Shown here piece by piece: positions 23,169 to 32,605 of a stretch of DNA of 47,493 nt; the stretch's first letter is position 1; each line of letters begins with the position of its first letter. The position numbers were made by a program, and so were the translations under genes. The notes beneath the pieces are model-generated. The model searched no databases. It had not been told where the DNA came from and saw nothing but the letters and a program-made list of their open reading frames with translations. This DNA is from an uncultured Phocaeicola sp. (GTDB lineage Bacteria; Bacteroidota; Bacteroidia; Bacteroidales; Bacteroidaceae), in the NCBI GenBank assembly GCA_944321335.1, contig CALUKX010000014.1:1-47493 (forward strand), read 5' to 3'.

Positions 23169-24431
23169 TTATTTCTTTCCGAACGATGGATCGATTTTCA
23201 ACAAGGCTGTAACGGCGAATGTGGCGGCACAGCAAACCATAATCCATAAAAAGAAATATTGGTATCCCAATGTTTCCTGCAACCAGCCTGCAATCATACC
23301 GGGGAGCATCATTCCCAATGCCATGAAGGCTGTACAGATTGCATAATGGGCAGTAGAATGGCTGCCTCTGGAGAAGTAAATCAGATAGAGCATATAGGCC
23401 GTGAATCCGAATCCATATCCAAATTGTTCGATGAAGATACAGACATTAATCCAGAGGAGGTTGGTTTCCTGAAAATAACTGAGAAAGACATATACCAGGT
23501 CGGGGAGGGAGATAGCCCATACCATCGGCCATAGCCATTTCCGTAATCCATGTCGGGCCACGGCTATTCCTCCCAGAATCCCACCTAAAGTAAGTCCGAT
23601 AATACCGATTGTTCCTTGAGTGAATCCGATTTGTTCGGTTGTCATTCCCAAGCCTCCCTTTTCCAGAGGGTCAAGTAAAAAGGGGATGCTCATTTTGGCA
23701 AGCTGTGCTTCGGGCAAGCGATAGAGCAACATGAACAGGATGGCGATTGCAGCTTGTTCCTTGCGGAAGAATGACCCGAATGTGAGGATGAATTCCTTCC
23801 AGATATTCTTTGCCGAAACTTGGGTTGCCGGATGATCGCTTGCCGGCTTGGGCAGAATGAATGCATGGTAGAGCCACAAAGCAAGGAAGATACCGGCCAT
23901 GACGAAGAAAGTGATGCTCCAGGCGTAGGGAATCCGGGTATCCCCATGCTCCAGATGGCCGGCAAGCATTATCAACAGACCTTGTCCGGCTATGGTCGCT
24001 ATCCGGTAGAATGTACTTCGGATTCCTACGAACAGTGCTTGCTGATGGCTGTCGAGTCCCAGCATATAAAATCCGTCGGCTGCAATATCGTGGGTGGCCG
24101 AACTGAAAGCCAGAAGCCAGAAGATAGCCAACGTAGTCTGGAAGAAATGACTTGTCGGTATGGTGAAGGCTATTCCTGCCAGTCCGGCTCCAATGAGCAG
24201 TTGCATAGCTGTTATCCACCATCGTTTGGTTCTGAGCAGGTCGACAAAGGGACTCCAAAGCGGCTTGATGACCCAGGGCAGATTCAGCCAACTGGTATAA
24301 AGGGCGATCTCGGTATTTGAGATTCCCATCCGCTTATACATGACCAAAGATATGGTCATCACTGCGATATAGGGAATACCTTCGGCAAAATATAATGTAG
24401 GAACCCACGACCAGGGCGATTGTTTCTTCAT
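23169..24431 (-). CDS. AmpG-like MFS permease
   Basis: A 420-residue inner-membrane protein with about 12 hydrophobic segments. The start KKQSPWSWVPTLYFAEGIPY, followed by NLPWVIKPLWSPFVDLLRTKRWW, is the signature of AmpG-type muropeptide permeases, which bring GlcNAc-anhydroMurNAc peptides into the cytoplasm for cell-wall recycling. Substrate is inferred from family only. It is the third gene of a minus-strand unit, 33 bp after the SpoIID/LytB gene, which also points to cell-wall turnover. Confidence 0.87.
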   Translation of the reverse strand: MKKQSPWSWVPTLYFAEGIPYIAVMTISLVMYKRMGISNTEIALYTSWLNLPWVIKPLWSPFVDLLRTKRWWITAMQLLIGAGLAGIAFTIPTSHFFQTTLAIFWLLAFSSATHDIAADGFYMLGLDSHQQALFVGIRSTFYRIATIAGQGLLIMLAGHLEHGDTRIPYAWSITFFVMAGIFLALWLYHAFILPKPASDHPATQVSAKNIWKEFILTFGSFFRKEQAAIAILFMLLYRLPEAQLAKMSIPFLLDPLEKGGLGMTTEQIGFTQGTIGIIGLTLGGILGGIAVARHGLRKWLWPMVWAISLPDLVYVFLSYFQETNLLWINVCIFIEQFGYGFGFTAYMLYLIYFSRGSHSTAHYAICTAFMALGMMLPGMIAGWLQETLGYQYFFLWIMVCCAATFAVTALLKIDPSFGKK

Positions 24432-24464
24432 GCGACATTCAGATTAAAGGGTTCATCAAATGGA

Positions 24465-25775
24465 TCAATAAAGTTTACGGACATCTGCATCTTTATAATA
24501 ATGAAGCAGGATATCGTTGTAATTATATCCTTTTTCACCCATAACGGCGGCTCCGATCTGGCACAGACCGACTCCGTGTCCCCATCCCGCGCCAATGAGG
24601 TCGAACCATGCAGGTACGCCATCTACATTCAGCGGGCCTTTATCGACCACAAAAGCCGAACTGAACAGGTGGGTATCCGACAAGGTGCGACGGATTTCCA
24701 GTTCCTTTCCGATAATAAGTTCCTTTTCCGTTCCTACAATCTTTAGTTTGCAGATTCGTCCCGACTTGCCCCGTTCTACGGGAATCAAATCGATAATCTG
24801 GCCGTAATCGCTTTTGGTATTGATACGGATCAGTTCGGCAAGTTCCGCTTGTGTATAATGAATTTTCCAACGATAGAAATTGGTTGTTTCCTGATCGTAG
24901 TTATTCAATATTTGTGAAATGATAGCCTTGTCGTCGGTATGACAGAAACTGTCCGGAGCTGTACGTATCCATTTTTCAGCTTCCTCTTCATTGGTCAGAT
25001 CGGGAGCATTCCCTTCAGCGGTATCACGTATACTGCTAAGATAAGGATAATCCTTGTTTTCCCAGCAGGTACTGAATTCTTCAGTAACACCACCACAGCA
25101 TTTTGAAAAACGGGCGTCACAAATTCTGTTGTCGTACATAAGCACTTGTCCGCGTGTCGCTTTTACAGCTTCGGCCACCGCTTTGTTTGAGGCTTTGGTG
25201 ATTCCTTGATAACGTTGGCAGTGGTCGTCGGCACACACATCGAATATGGTGTGATCTTCGCGGTCGTACCAACGGATATATTCCGTATCGGTCTTGATGA
25301 ATGAAAAGAAACCGTTGTCTTGTTTGCTCAAGGCTTTCCGCTTTTCTATCTGGGCAAGCAGCCAGCTACGCGAGATGACCGCATGGGCTTTTAGAAATTC
25401 CGGTGAAGAAGTGGCGCTCATTTCAGAAGATATAACGCTTATCAGATATTCTTCTGCCGGAAGGATATTGATGGCTGTTATCTTTCCTTCATCTACTACG
25501 AGTTTCAATGTACCGGGGAATTGTTGTGTTTCCTGACGTTCCCAATGAAAATTGATGCCGATGGTTACATCATATAGTGAGAAAGAAGCATCGTCTTCCA
25601 ACGGTGTGAATGTCAGTTCACGGTATACGTTGTCATTCCATAAGATTCCTCCTTCATCAAAGGATACTATTTGGTCGCCAGTCACAGTTTCGCCTTTGGC
25701 CAGAAAACGGGCATTGAGTGTAAAATGGATTTCTTGTGCATTTACGATGCCTACGCTTATTTCAGGTTCTTTCAT
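24465..25775 (-). CDS. SpoIID/LytB domain protein
   Basis: A 436-residue protein with a SpoIID/LytB domain in the middle and C-terminal part: SVISSEMSATSSPEFLKAHA and VISRSWLLAQ (about 109-145) give the active-site region, and GWGHGVGLCQIGAAVMGEKGY (about 394-415) is the closing family motif. SpoIID of Bacillus is a lytic transglycosylase on denuded glycan, and LytB an amidase enhancer. No signal peptide is visible in the N-terminus (MKEPEISVGIV), so export is uncertain. It starts 7 bp after the two-domain enzyme gene and precedes an AmpG-like permease. Confidence 0.88.
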   Translation of the reverse strand: MKEPEISVGIVNAQEIHFTLNARFLAKGETVTGDQIVSFDEGGILWNDNVYRELTFTPLEDDASFSLYDVTIGINFHWERQETQQFPGTLKLVVDEGKITAINILPAEEYLISVISSEMSATSSPEFLKAHAVISRSWLLAQIEKRKALSKQDNGFFSFIKTDTEYIRWYDREDHTIFDVCADDHCQRYQGITKASNKAVAEAVKATRGQVLMYDNRICDARFSKCCGGVTEEFSTCWENKDYPYLSSIRDTAEGNAPDLTNEEEAEKWIRTAPDSFCHTDDKAIISQILNNYDQETTNFYRWKIHYTQAELAELIRINTKSDYGQIIDLIPVERGKSGRICKLKIVGTEKELIIGKELEIRRTLSDTHLFSSAFVVDKGPLNVDGVPAWFDLIGAGWGHGVGLCQIGAAVMGEKGYNYNDILLHYYKDADVRKLY

Positions 25776-25782
25776 ATCGTTC

Positions 25783-28194
25783 TTATTTCTTATATGCTAC
25801 TTCATTGTATATCTGCAGTATGTCGGCTGCTGTTATCTTCTCAAAATCTTCTTTACGTGGAGTTACAAGGATGCCCGACATATCCAACGCTCCCGGACTG
25901 ACCAGAATTTGTTTTTCATCCTCTGCCGTATAGCAATCCGGACGATGCTTTGCTCGAGGGAAATAGGCCATAGTGAATCCACGCTGCTCGTCTAACCAAG
26001 CGAAGAGGTTGTATCTAGGTTCCTTTTCGTCATCGTGTTTGGGTAGACTCCGAAGATATGCTTCTATCATCGGAACCGAGGTGAGGATAGATTTGTCGGT
26101 AACGAATGCTTGGATGGGGCAGATATAGTCTTGTATCGAATAACTGCAACAGATACTTCCATCTGTTAGTTCTTCCTGCTTTTGCAGTTCGGCGGTTTCC
26201 ATCAATCGGTTCCATTGGCGGATAAAAGGGATGTCGCATTTGCGGGCAGCCTGAAAATGGAAGTGGTCGGGTGCCGATGCTCCACATTTGGCTCCATTAT
26301 AGAACACTGCATATCCGGATGTGAAATTTTCTTCAAGCCATTGCACTAATTTGCCTGGAAGTTGGCGGTTTGTCTTGTCGGCCAAAACTTGCCATTGATG
26401 TGCATCGCTCGAAAGTGTCAGATGTCCGGGTAATATCGGATAAGGGTTTACTCTCAGACTGAACGGTTCGTCAAGAATTATGGGCAGTGTATCTTGTTCT
26501 GCCGGCTTGTTCTTCAGGCACAGGAAACAGGGACGTTCCTCTATGGATTTCGGATCCAGTTTGGCACAGGTGGAGATTGCACGGGTGGGATTGAACTGCA
26601 CGGTAATGTCGCATCCGTTTACTTCAATCTGGCGGGTCCGCACATTAGCAAGTGCCTCATAATTGTTTCTGGCCGTGTCCCAATGAGCCAGCTGCTTCTT
26701 GAAGAACTTGCAGCCTGTGGACTCATCTTTCGGCATGGCTTGACGGATCTTTATTTCCAAAGTTCTCAAACTGTCTTTATAGCTGTTATTACGGTTAATC
26801 TTGTCAATGCTCAAGGCTGCGTCGGAGTTTCCTTCCCAACGGCGGCAAAGGTACAATACATCGTAGATACGTCCGATCCGGTATTCTCTTGAAAAAGCCA
26901 ACCCTAAAGCATAATCTTCCCCATAACTGGTATTGGGTACCCGAATCTTTCTCAGCAACGGAGTGAAGAAAGCACGGGGAGCGCCAAGCCCGTTGATGCG
27001 GAGAGCATTGTTATGTCCGTTGGAGTCGGTCCACTCCTTATGGTCGATAACTCCGGGAGGAAGGGTCTGTAAAGAGAAATCGGTCATGCGATACGAGCCG
27101 ATAACCATAGCACATTTCTCGCTGCGGAACTTGTAGATGATAGTCTGCAGGGTAGATGGACTGCTATACAGGTCGTCGCTGTCCAGTTGTACGGCAAATC
27201 TTCCACACTGCGGATGATTGATGCCCAAATTCCAACATCCGCCAATACCCAGGTCGTCTCTTTCCGGTATCAGGTGGATTACTTTTGGATTATCTGTAAA
27301 TCGTCGGATAATTTCACTGGTACCATCATTGGAATGGTTGTCTATTATGATCAGATTGAACGGGAAATCGGTCTTTTGTTCCAGGACAGACCGGATTGCA
27401 TCTTCGATAGTCCGCACACGGTTTCGGACAGGAATGATGACAGAAGCTTCATTCTCAAAATCCCCTTCGGTAAGGTCGATATCTTTCTTGACGGGAGGGA
27501 GATAGGCCCCGATACGTTTAAGGTAATAGGTGAAAGCAACCTCTCTTTCAATCTGTACCTCACGGTTTCGCGGGTCGACATAATCGAACTGTTTTTCTCC
27601 CGATTTTCGGGTGTCTTCTTCTACCTCGGTATAGAGATATTCTTGAATGTGGGTCAGCTGTGAAAATTCAGTCAATGCCAGACGAAGGGCATACAAGGCA
27701 GAAAATTTATAATCCGTTTCTATTCCTATAATGTCTAATGCTTTCTTGAAACTTTCCGTCCGGAATAGAAGCAATGATCCGAAATCGAAATCGTCGCGAA
27801 CACTTCCAGACTGGTAATCGGTTACCGGATGTGGTTGCCGGTTCCCGTCGATTAACTGATAATGGTCGGCATACACCATACCGCAGCCCGGTGCAGAAAC
27901 ATAATCAAGCATACGTTCCAAAGCCATATATCCCAAACATAAAGTCTGTGTCTTTGTATAGACGAGTATAAAAGGAGTTTGTGTGAGGGTTGCTATTTTT
28001 CGGAATGTAGAAGCTGAAGCGAGCTTGTCGATTGTTAGAAGATGACAGTTTCCGGAAAGATTCCTGTCTGTTTCGAAGGACTGGCTCATCAGATATATAT
28101 CCTTGACCAGAGGGTGTTCAGATAAATGCCGGATGGTCTTATTTGATTGTGCTTCATCACCGTAAGGAATGAAACAAGTAATAACTTTATTCAT
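25783..28194 (-). CDS. glycosyltransferase-DUF4922 fusion protein
   Basis: An 803-residue protein in three parts. Residues 1-235 resemble a degenerate GT-A-like domain ([19 protein letters not shown]). Residues about 245-470 are a family 2 glycosyltransferase: [29 protein letters not shown], and the metal-binding QLDSDDLY. Residues about 490-800 are DUF4922, with [11 protein letters not shown] and [20 protein letters not shown]; the H-x-H-x-Q triad looks like the active site of the Ap4A/GDP-hexose phosphorylase (HIT-superfamily) enzymes. Joint action of a glycosyl transfer and a nucleotide-sugar phosphorylase or nucleotidyltransferase is an inference. It heads the unit with SpoIID/LytB and AmpG-like genes. 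Confidence 0.85.
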   Translation of the reverse strand: MNKVITCFIPYGDEAQSNKTIRHLSEHPLVKDIYLMSQSFETDRNLSGNCHLLTIDKLASASTFRKIATLTQTPFILVYTKTQTLCLGYMALERMLDYVSAPGCGMVYADHYQLIDGNRQPHPVTDYQSGSVRDDFDFGSLLLFRTESFKKALDIIGIETDYKFSALYALRLALTEFSQLTHIQEYLYTEVEEDTRKSGEKQFDYVDPRNREVQIEREVAFTYYLKRIGAYLPPVKKDIDLTEGDFENEASVIIPVRNRVRTIEDAIRSVLEQKTDFPFNLIIIDNHSNDGTSEIIRRFTDNPKVIHLIPERDDLGIGGCWNLGINHPQCGRFAVQLDSDDLYSSPSTLQTIIYKFRSEKCAMVIGSYRMTDFSLQTLPPGVIDHKEWTDSNGHNNALRINGLGAPRAFFTPLLRKIRVPNTSYGEDYALGLAFSREYRIGRIYDVLYLCRRWEGNSDAALSIDKINRNNSYKDSLRTLEIKIRQAMPKDESTGCKFFKKQLAHWDTARNNYEALANVRTRQIEVNGCDITVQFNPTRAISTCAKLDPKSIEERPCFLCLKNKPAEQDTLPIILDEPFSLRVNPYPILPGHLTLSSDAHQWQVLADKTNRQLPGKLVQWLEENFTSGYAVFYNGAKCGASAPDHFHFQAARKCDIPFIRQWNRLMETAELQKQEELTDGSICCSYSIQDYICPIQAFVTDKSILTSVPMIEAYLRSLPKHDDEKEPRYNLFAWLDEQRGFTMAYFPRAKHRPDCYTAEDEKQILVSPGALDMSGILVTPRKEDFEKITAADILQIYNEVAYKK

Positions 28195-28216
28195 ACTTTT
28201 TAGATATTTATAGTGA

Positions 28217-28224
28217 CAAAGATA
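28217..28224 (-). promoter_or_regulatory. promoter of the DUF4922 operon, -7 box TATCTTTG
   Basis: An exact TAnnTTTG match on the minus strand, 23 bp before the start of the fusion gene. It lies only 22 bp from the rlmN -7 box on the other strand, so the two promoters overlap. Confidence 0.6.
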
Positions 28225-28246
28225 GGGAATAATCTTATTTTTTCTC

Positions 28247-28254
28247 TAACTTTG
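28247..28254 (+). promoter_or_regulatory. rlmN promoter, -7 box TAACTTTG
   Basis: An exact TAnnTTTG match 31 bp before the ATG at 28285. It sits inside the upstream extension of the open frame and so rules against a start at 28213. Confidence 0.6.
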
Positions 28255-28284
28255 TGTGCTAATTGTATAGAATCGAATATAAAA

Positions 28285-29334
28285 ATGAGTGAGGTAAAAG
28301 TTCCTTTGCTTGGTAAGACATTATCCGAATTGCAGACTATCGTACATGATCTGGATATGCCTAAGTTTACGGCAAAACAGATTGCTTCATGGCTGTATGA
28401 AAAGAAGGTCGCTTCGATTGACGAAATGACAAATCTGTCGTTGAAGAACCGGGAGAGGTTGAAAGAAAACTATGAAGTGGGAGCCAATGCTCCTGTGCAT
28501 GAGATGCGTTCGGTCGATGGAACCGTGAAATATCTGTTCCGTACCCCTGAAGGCGACTATATCGAATCTGTTTATATACCCGATGATGACCGGGCCACTT
28601 TATGTGTGTCTTCACAAGTGGGATGCAAGATGAATTGCAAGTTCTGTATGACCGGTAAGCAGGGCTATACCAACAGTCTGACAGCAACGCAGATTCTAAA
28701 TCAGATTTACTCCATTCCGGAACGTGCTACATTGACAAACCTTGTATTTATGGGAATGGGCGAGCCGTTCGATAATCTGGATGCCGTGTTGCGGTCACTC
28801 GAAATACTGACAGCCGATTATGGGTATGCTTGGAGCCCGAAACGTATTACTGTTTCGACTGTCGGCTTGAGAAAAGGACTGGAACGTTTCCTCAACGAAA
28901 GTGATTGCCATTTGGCTATAAGCTTGCATTCACCGTTCCCGACACAACGTCGTGAACTGATGCCTGCGGAGAAGGCTTTTTCTATCACCGAAATGGTAGA
29001 GATTCTCCGACAGTATGATTTCAGCAAGCAGCGCCGTCTGTCGTTCGAATATATTGTATTCAAGGGCTTGAACGATAGCCTTATATATGCCAAGGAGCTG
29101 ATAAAGCTGTTGCGTGGATTGGATTGCCGTATCAATTTGATCCGTTTCCATGCTATTCCTAATGTTGATCTGGAAGGAACCGATATGGATTCGATGGTGG
29201 CCTTCCGGGATTATCTTACCCAGCATGGCTTGTTTGCAACAATCCGAGCATCACGTGGAGAAGATATATTTGCAGCTTGTGGAATGTTGTCAACGGCGAA
29301 GCAACAAGCGGAAAAAGAATGTAAAACCAACTAA
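28285..29334 (+). CDS. rlmN: 23S rRNA (adenine-2503-C2)-methyltransferase / tRNA methyltransferase
   Basis: A radical-SAM enzyme that methylates A2503 of 23S rRNA and, in E. coli, A37 of some tRNAs. The iron-sulfur motif CKMNCKFC (Cys114, 118, 121) is intact, with downstream GMGEPFDNL and TVSTVGL, and the essential C-terminal cysteine is in AACGML. The N-terminal helical domain begins MSEVKVPLLGKTLSEL. Length 349 is typical. First gene of a plus-strand run with a DUF4837 lipoprotein 12 bp downstream. Confidence 0.96.
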   Translation: MSEVKVPLLGKTLSELQTIVHDLDMPKFTAKQIASWLYEKKVASIDEMTNLSLKNRERLKENYEVGANAPVHEMRSVDGTVKYLFRTPEGDYIESVYIPDDDRATLCVSSQVGCKMNCKFCMTGKQGYTNSLTATQILNQIYSIPERATLTNLVFMGMGEPFDNLDAVLRSLEILTADYGYAWSPKRITVSTVGLRKGLERFLNESDCHLAISLHSPFPTQRRELMPAEKAFSITEMVEILRQYDFSKQRRLSFEYIVFKGLNDSLIYAKELIKLLRGLDCRINLIRFHAIPNVDLEGTDMDSMVAFRDYLTQHGLFATIRASRGEDIFAACGMLSTAKQQAEKECKTN

Positions 29335-29346
29335 AACATATCTAAT

Positions 29347-30405
29347 ATGAGACGTTTAACCTTTTGTCTGAATTTTGTTCTGGTGATACTGGCCTTGTCT
29401 TCCTGTAAAAAGGAAGGGAAAAGCGTGTTTACACCTGTTTCTAGCGGCCGTCCGTATGAAATCATGGTTGTAGCCGATGACCGTTGTTGGATGAGTCCCG
29501 ACAGTGCATTGTATCATGTGTTGGATACAGATGTTCCATGCTTGCCTCAATCAGAACGTTCGTTTGCAATTTCACGTATCCGCCCCAATTATTACGATCA
29601 GACAATGCGTTTGTTCCGTAATATCATTATTGTGGATATTAACCCCAAACTTTATACTCAGACAAAATTAAAATATGTCCGCGATGTCTATTCTTCTCCA
29701 CAGATGATCATGACCATTCAATCGCCTTGTCAGCAGGATTTTGCCGATTATCTTTCCAAGAACGGACAACTTATAGTAGACTTTTTTACTCGTGCCGAAA
29801 TGAACCGGGAAGTGAAACAGCTGGAAAACAAACATAGCAAACCTATATCAGCAAAAGTTGGAAGTATGTTCGATTGTGATATTTGGATGCCGGTTGAATT
29901 GAATACATATATGGAGAAAGAAAATTTCTTTTGGGCTTCAACAAACTTGAACGACCTGAACTTTGTGATGTATACGTTCCCATATAAAGATAAGAATACA
30001 TTTACGAAGGAATATTTCATCCAAATGCGTGATTCAGTCATGAAAGTCAATCTTCCGGGGGCAAGAAAAGATATGTATATGCAGACCGCTGATTCAGCTT
30101 TTGTGGAAGTAAGAAATATCTCTGTCAAGAATGATTATGCTTTTGAAGCCCGTGGCTTGTGGGAAATGAAGAATGATGCAATGGGGGGACCGTTTGTATC
30201 CCATATGCGGGTTGATCAGGCGAACGGCCGTATCGTTGTGGTTGAAGGATTCGTATTTTTCCCTTCAGGTAAGAAGCGCGATAAGATACGTAAATTGAAT
30301 GCGGCTCTGTATACATTGAAATTGCCCAACGAAAAGAGCGTATCTGAAATTCCTGTCGACAAGACTGTGATAGAAGAAAAGATTGATACAACAAAGACGA
30401 AATAA
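29347..30405 (+). CDS. DUF4837 family lipoprotein
   Basis: A 352-residue exported lipoprotein: the N-terminus RRLTFCLNFVLVILALSSC ends in a lipobox with the lipidated cysteine at about residue 20. The mature part (SGRPYEIMVVADDRCWMS and later EARGLWEMKNDAMGGPFVSH) is the pattern of DUF4837, a family confined to Bacteroidetes and of unknown role. No enzymatic motif is visible. It lies 12 bp after rlmN and 22 bp before pdxA, most likely in one operon. Confidence 0.85.
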   Translation: MRRLTFCLNFVLVILALSSCKKEGKSVFTPVSSGRPYEIMVVADDRCWMSPDSALYHVLDTDVPCLPQSERSFAISRIRPNYYDQTMRLFRNIIIVDINPKLYTQTKLKYVRDVYSSPQMIMTIQSPCQQDFADYLSKNGQLIVDFFTRAEMNREVKQLENKHSKPISAKVGSMFDCDIWMPVELNTYMEKENFFWASTNLNDLNFVMYTFPYKDKNTFTKEYFIQMRDSVMKVNLPGARKDMYMQTADSAFVEVRNISVKNDYAFEARGLWEMKNDAMGGPFVSHMRVDQANGRIVVVEGFVFFPSGKKRDKIRKLNAALYTLKLPNEKSVSEIPVDKTVIEEKIDTTKTK

Positions 30406-30427
30406 TAACCAGTATTAGATATAAGAC

Positions 30428-31522
30428 ATGGAAAATAATAAGATAAGGGTAGCTATTACCCATGGAGATATTAACGGAATCGGCTATGAGGTCATTCTCA
30501 AGGCTTTTTCCGATCCGACAATGTTGGATTTGTGTACTCCTATCATTTATGGCTCGCCGAAAGTCGCGGCCTATCATCGCAAGGCGATGGATATACAGAC
30601 CAATTTCAGTATCGTATCTTCGGCTGCCGATGCACAGGACGGACGGGTAAACATTGTGAATTGTACTGAAGAGGAGCTGAAAGTGGAACTGACAAAAGCT
30701 ACCGAAGAGGCTGGGCGTGCTGCTTTGGCTGCACTTGAAATGGCTTTGCGCGACTACCGTAACGGTTTGTTTGATGTTTTGGTAACAGCTCCGATTAACA
30801 AACATACTATCCAGTCGGAAAACTTCCATTTCCCGGGACATACCGAGTATATTGAAGAACGTGCAGGAAATGGACAAAAAGCCTTGATGATTTTGCTGAA
30901 AGGAGATTTCCGTGTTGCTTTGGTTACTGGCCATGTTCCGGTAAGCGAAATCGCTAAAGATATAACCAAGGAACTGATTATGGAAAAAATGACGATTTTC
31001 CATCGTTCCTTGAAACAGGATTTCGGTATTGGCAATCCCCGTATTGCCGTATTTTCATTAAACCCACATGCAGGTGATGATGGCTTGATCGGTTCTGAAG
31101 AACAGACTGTTATCATACCGGCTATGGAAGAAATGATAAAGAAAGGAGTCCAATGCTTCGGACCGTATCCTGCCGATGGCTTTATGGGATCGGGAAACTA
31201 TACTCATTTCGATGGTATCCTGGCTATGTATCATGATCAGGGCTTGGCACCTTTCAAGGCTTTGGCAATGGATGAGGGGGTTAATTTTACAGCCGGACTG
31301 CCGATTGTCCGTACATCACCGGCTCATGGAACTGCCTATGATATTGCAGGGCAAGGTATTGCTTCCGCAGATTCATTCCGTCAGGCAATCTATGTAGCTA
31401 TTGATGTCTTCCGTAACCGCTGTTTTGAAAAGGAAATCAGTGCCCATCCGTTGCGTAAGCAATATTATGAGAAACGGGATGATAGTGATAAGCTGAAGCT
31501 GGATACTATAGAAGAAGTATAA
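30428..31522 (+). CDS. pdxA: 4-hydroxythreonine-4-phosphate dehydrogenase
   Basis: Oxidises and decarboxylates 4-phosphohydroxy-L-threonine with NAD+ in the DXP-dependent pathway to pyridoxal phosphate. Metal-ligand histidines are in GHTEYIEER (His138), NPHAGDDG (His214) and MYHDQGLAPFKAL, and the start VAITHGDINGIGYEV is typical. At 364 residues it is full length (the family average is about 330-360). It follows the DUF4837 lipoprotein, and a frameshifted membrane protein gene follows 46 bp later. Confidence 0.95.
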   Translation: MENNKIRVAITHGDINGIGYEVILKAFSDPTMLDLCTPIIYGSPKVAAYHRKAMDIQTNFSIVSSAADAQDGRVNIVNCTEEELKVELTKATEEAGRAALAALEMALRDYRNGLFDVLVTAPINKHTIQSENFHFPGHTEYIEERAGNGQKALMILLKGDFRVALVTGHVPVSEIAKDITKELIMEKMTIFHRSLKQDFGIGNPRIAVFSLNPHAGDDGLIGSEEQTVIIPAMEEMIKKGVQCFGPYPADGFMGSGNYTHFDGILAMYHDQGLAPFKALAMDEGVNFTAGLPIVRTSPAHGTAYDIAGQGIASADSFRQAIYVAIDVFRNRCFEKEISAHPLRKQYYEKRDDSDKLKLDTIEEV

Positions 31523-31568
31523 CTGATAGTATTAGGTATTGATATAAACGCAAGAGACTGGTATCGGG

Positions 31569-32587
31569 GTGAAAAAAAAGTATCGGAACATATTTTGGCT
31601 ATTTGGATTGTTTGCTATTGTTGTGATGCTTTGTACTTTCGATACGGATTATCATAGTCTATGGAATAATCTCTGTCGGGCTGGAATCTGGTTTCCGGTA
31701 GTGGTGCTGTTGTGGGTATTTATTTCTTGCTGAACGCTTTGGCGTGGTACTTGATTATTTGCAACGGCAAACACATTAAGGTTCCGTTCTGGAAAATATA
31801 TAAACTGACAGTTTCAGGCTTTGCATTGAATTATGCAACCCCCGTCGGATTGATGGGAGGTGAGCCATATCGCATCATGGAACTGACACCTTATGTGGGG
31901 GTAAGTAGGGCCACTTCTTCGGTTATTCTATATGTTATGATGCATATATTTTCTCATTTCTACTTTTGGCTGTTTGCGACATTGCTTTTTGTCATGACTG
32001 AGCCTATAGATGCAGGGATGGGAATATTGTTGGGATTTATTGCGATATTTTGTCTGGCTGCTATTTATTTTTTCATTAAAGGTTATAGAAATGGAATGGC
32101 AGTCAAATTGCTTCGTCTGTTGAGTAAGACTCCTTTAGTCAAACGTTGGGCTTGTCGCTTCTTGGAAGAAAAGAAGGATACTTTGGAACGGATTGACATG
32201 GAGGTGGCTGAATTACATGGAAAGCGTAAGTTGATTTTCTATACTTCCTTGGGGCTGGAGTTTTCAGCCCGATTAGTGGGATGTATTGAAATTCTTCTTA
32301 TACTGAATATCCTGACATCAGATGTTAGTTTCTTGTCGTGTATCTTCATCATGGCATTTACATCTTTGTTTTCTAATCTTTTTTTCTTCTCTCCCATGCA
32401 ATTGGGGGCAAGGGAAGGCGGGTTTGCCATATCTGTCAGCGGATTGGCTATTTCAAGTGCATTTGGAGTCTATACCGGTTTGATAACCCGTGTCCGGGAA
32501 TTGGTTTGGATTGTGATTGGAGTCCTGCTGATTAAGATTGGAAATGGTAGAGAGAATATTGATAACAACCAATTACCTTTGAGGTAA
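31569..32587 (+). pseudogene. lysylphosphatidylglycerol synthase TM-region family protein, frameshifted
   Basis: The predicted membrane protein is split. From a GTG at 31569 one frame reads VKKKYRNIFWLFGLF and onwards to LLWVFISC and a TGA at 31731-31733. A second frame, one base back, carries on from about 31712 as VGIYFLLNALAWYLIICNG and runs to 32587 with further membrane helices (PVGLMGGEPYRI, FFFSPMQLGAREGG). Inserting one base in the T-rich stretch near 31,720-31,727 joins them as WVFIFLLNALAWY, giving about 339 residues with about 8-9 helices, the size of flippase-like UPF0104/LPG_synthase_TM proteins. It could be a real mutation, a sequencing error, or less likely a -1 recoding site. 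Confidence 0.75.
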
Positions 32588-32605
32588 TTTACTAAATTTA
32601 TTGAC

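Noticed and set aside
30125-31003. A 292-codon minus-strand open frame opposite the DUF4837 gene and pdxA
   Set aside because: It runs across two clear plus-strand genes and their spacer, and its translation is not protein-like (no domain pattern, high Ser/Tyr/His).
31711-31733. Programmed -1 ribosomal frameshift in the flippase-like gene
   Set aside because: There is no X-XXY-YYZ slippery heptamer in the right frame and no strong downstream stem or pseudoknot could be seen; a mutation or sequencing error is simpler.
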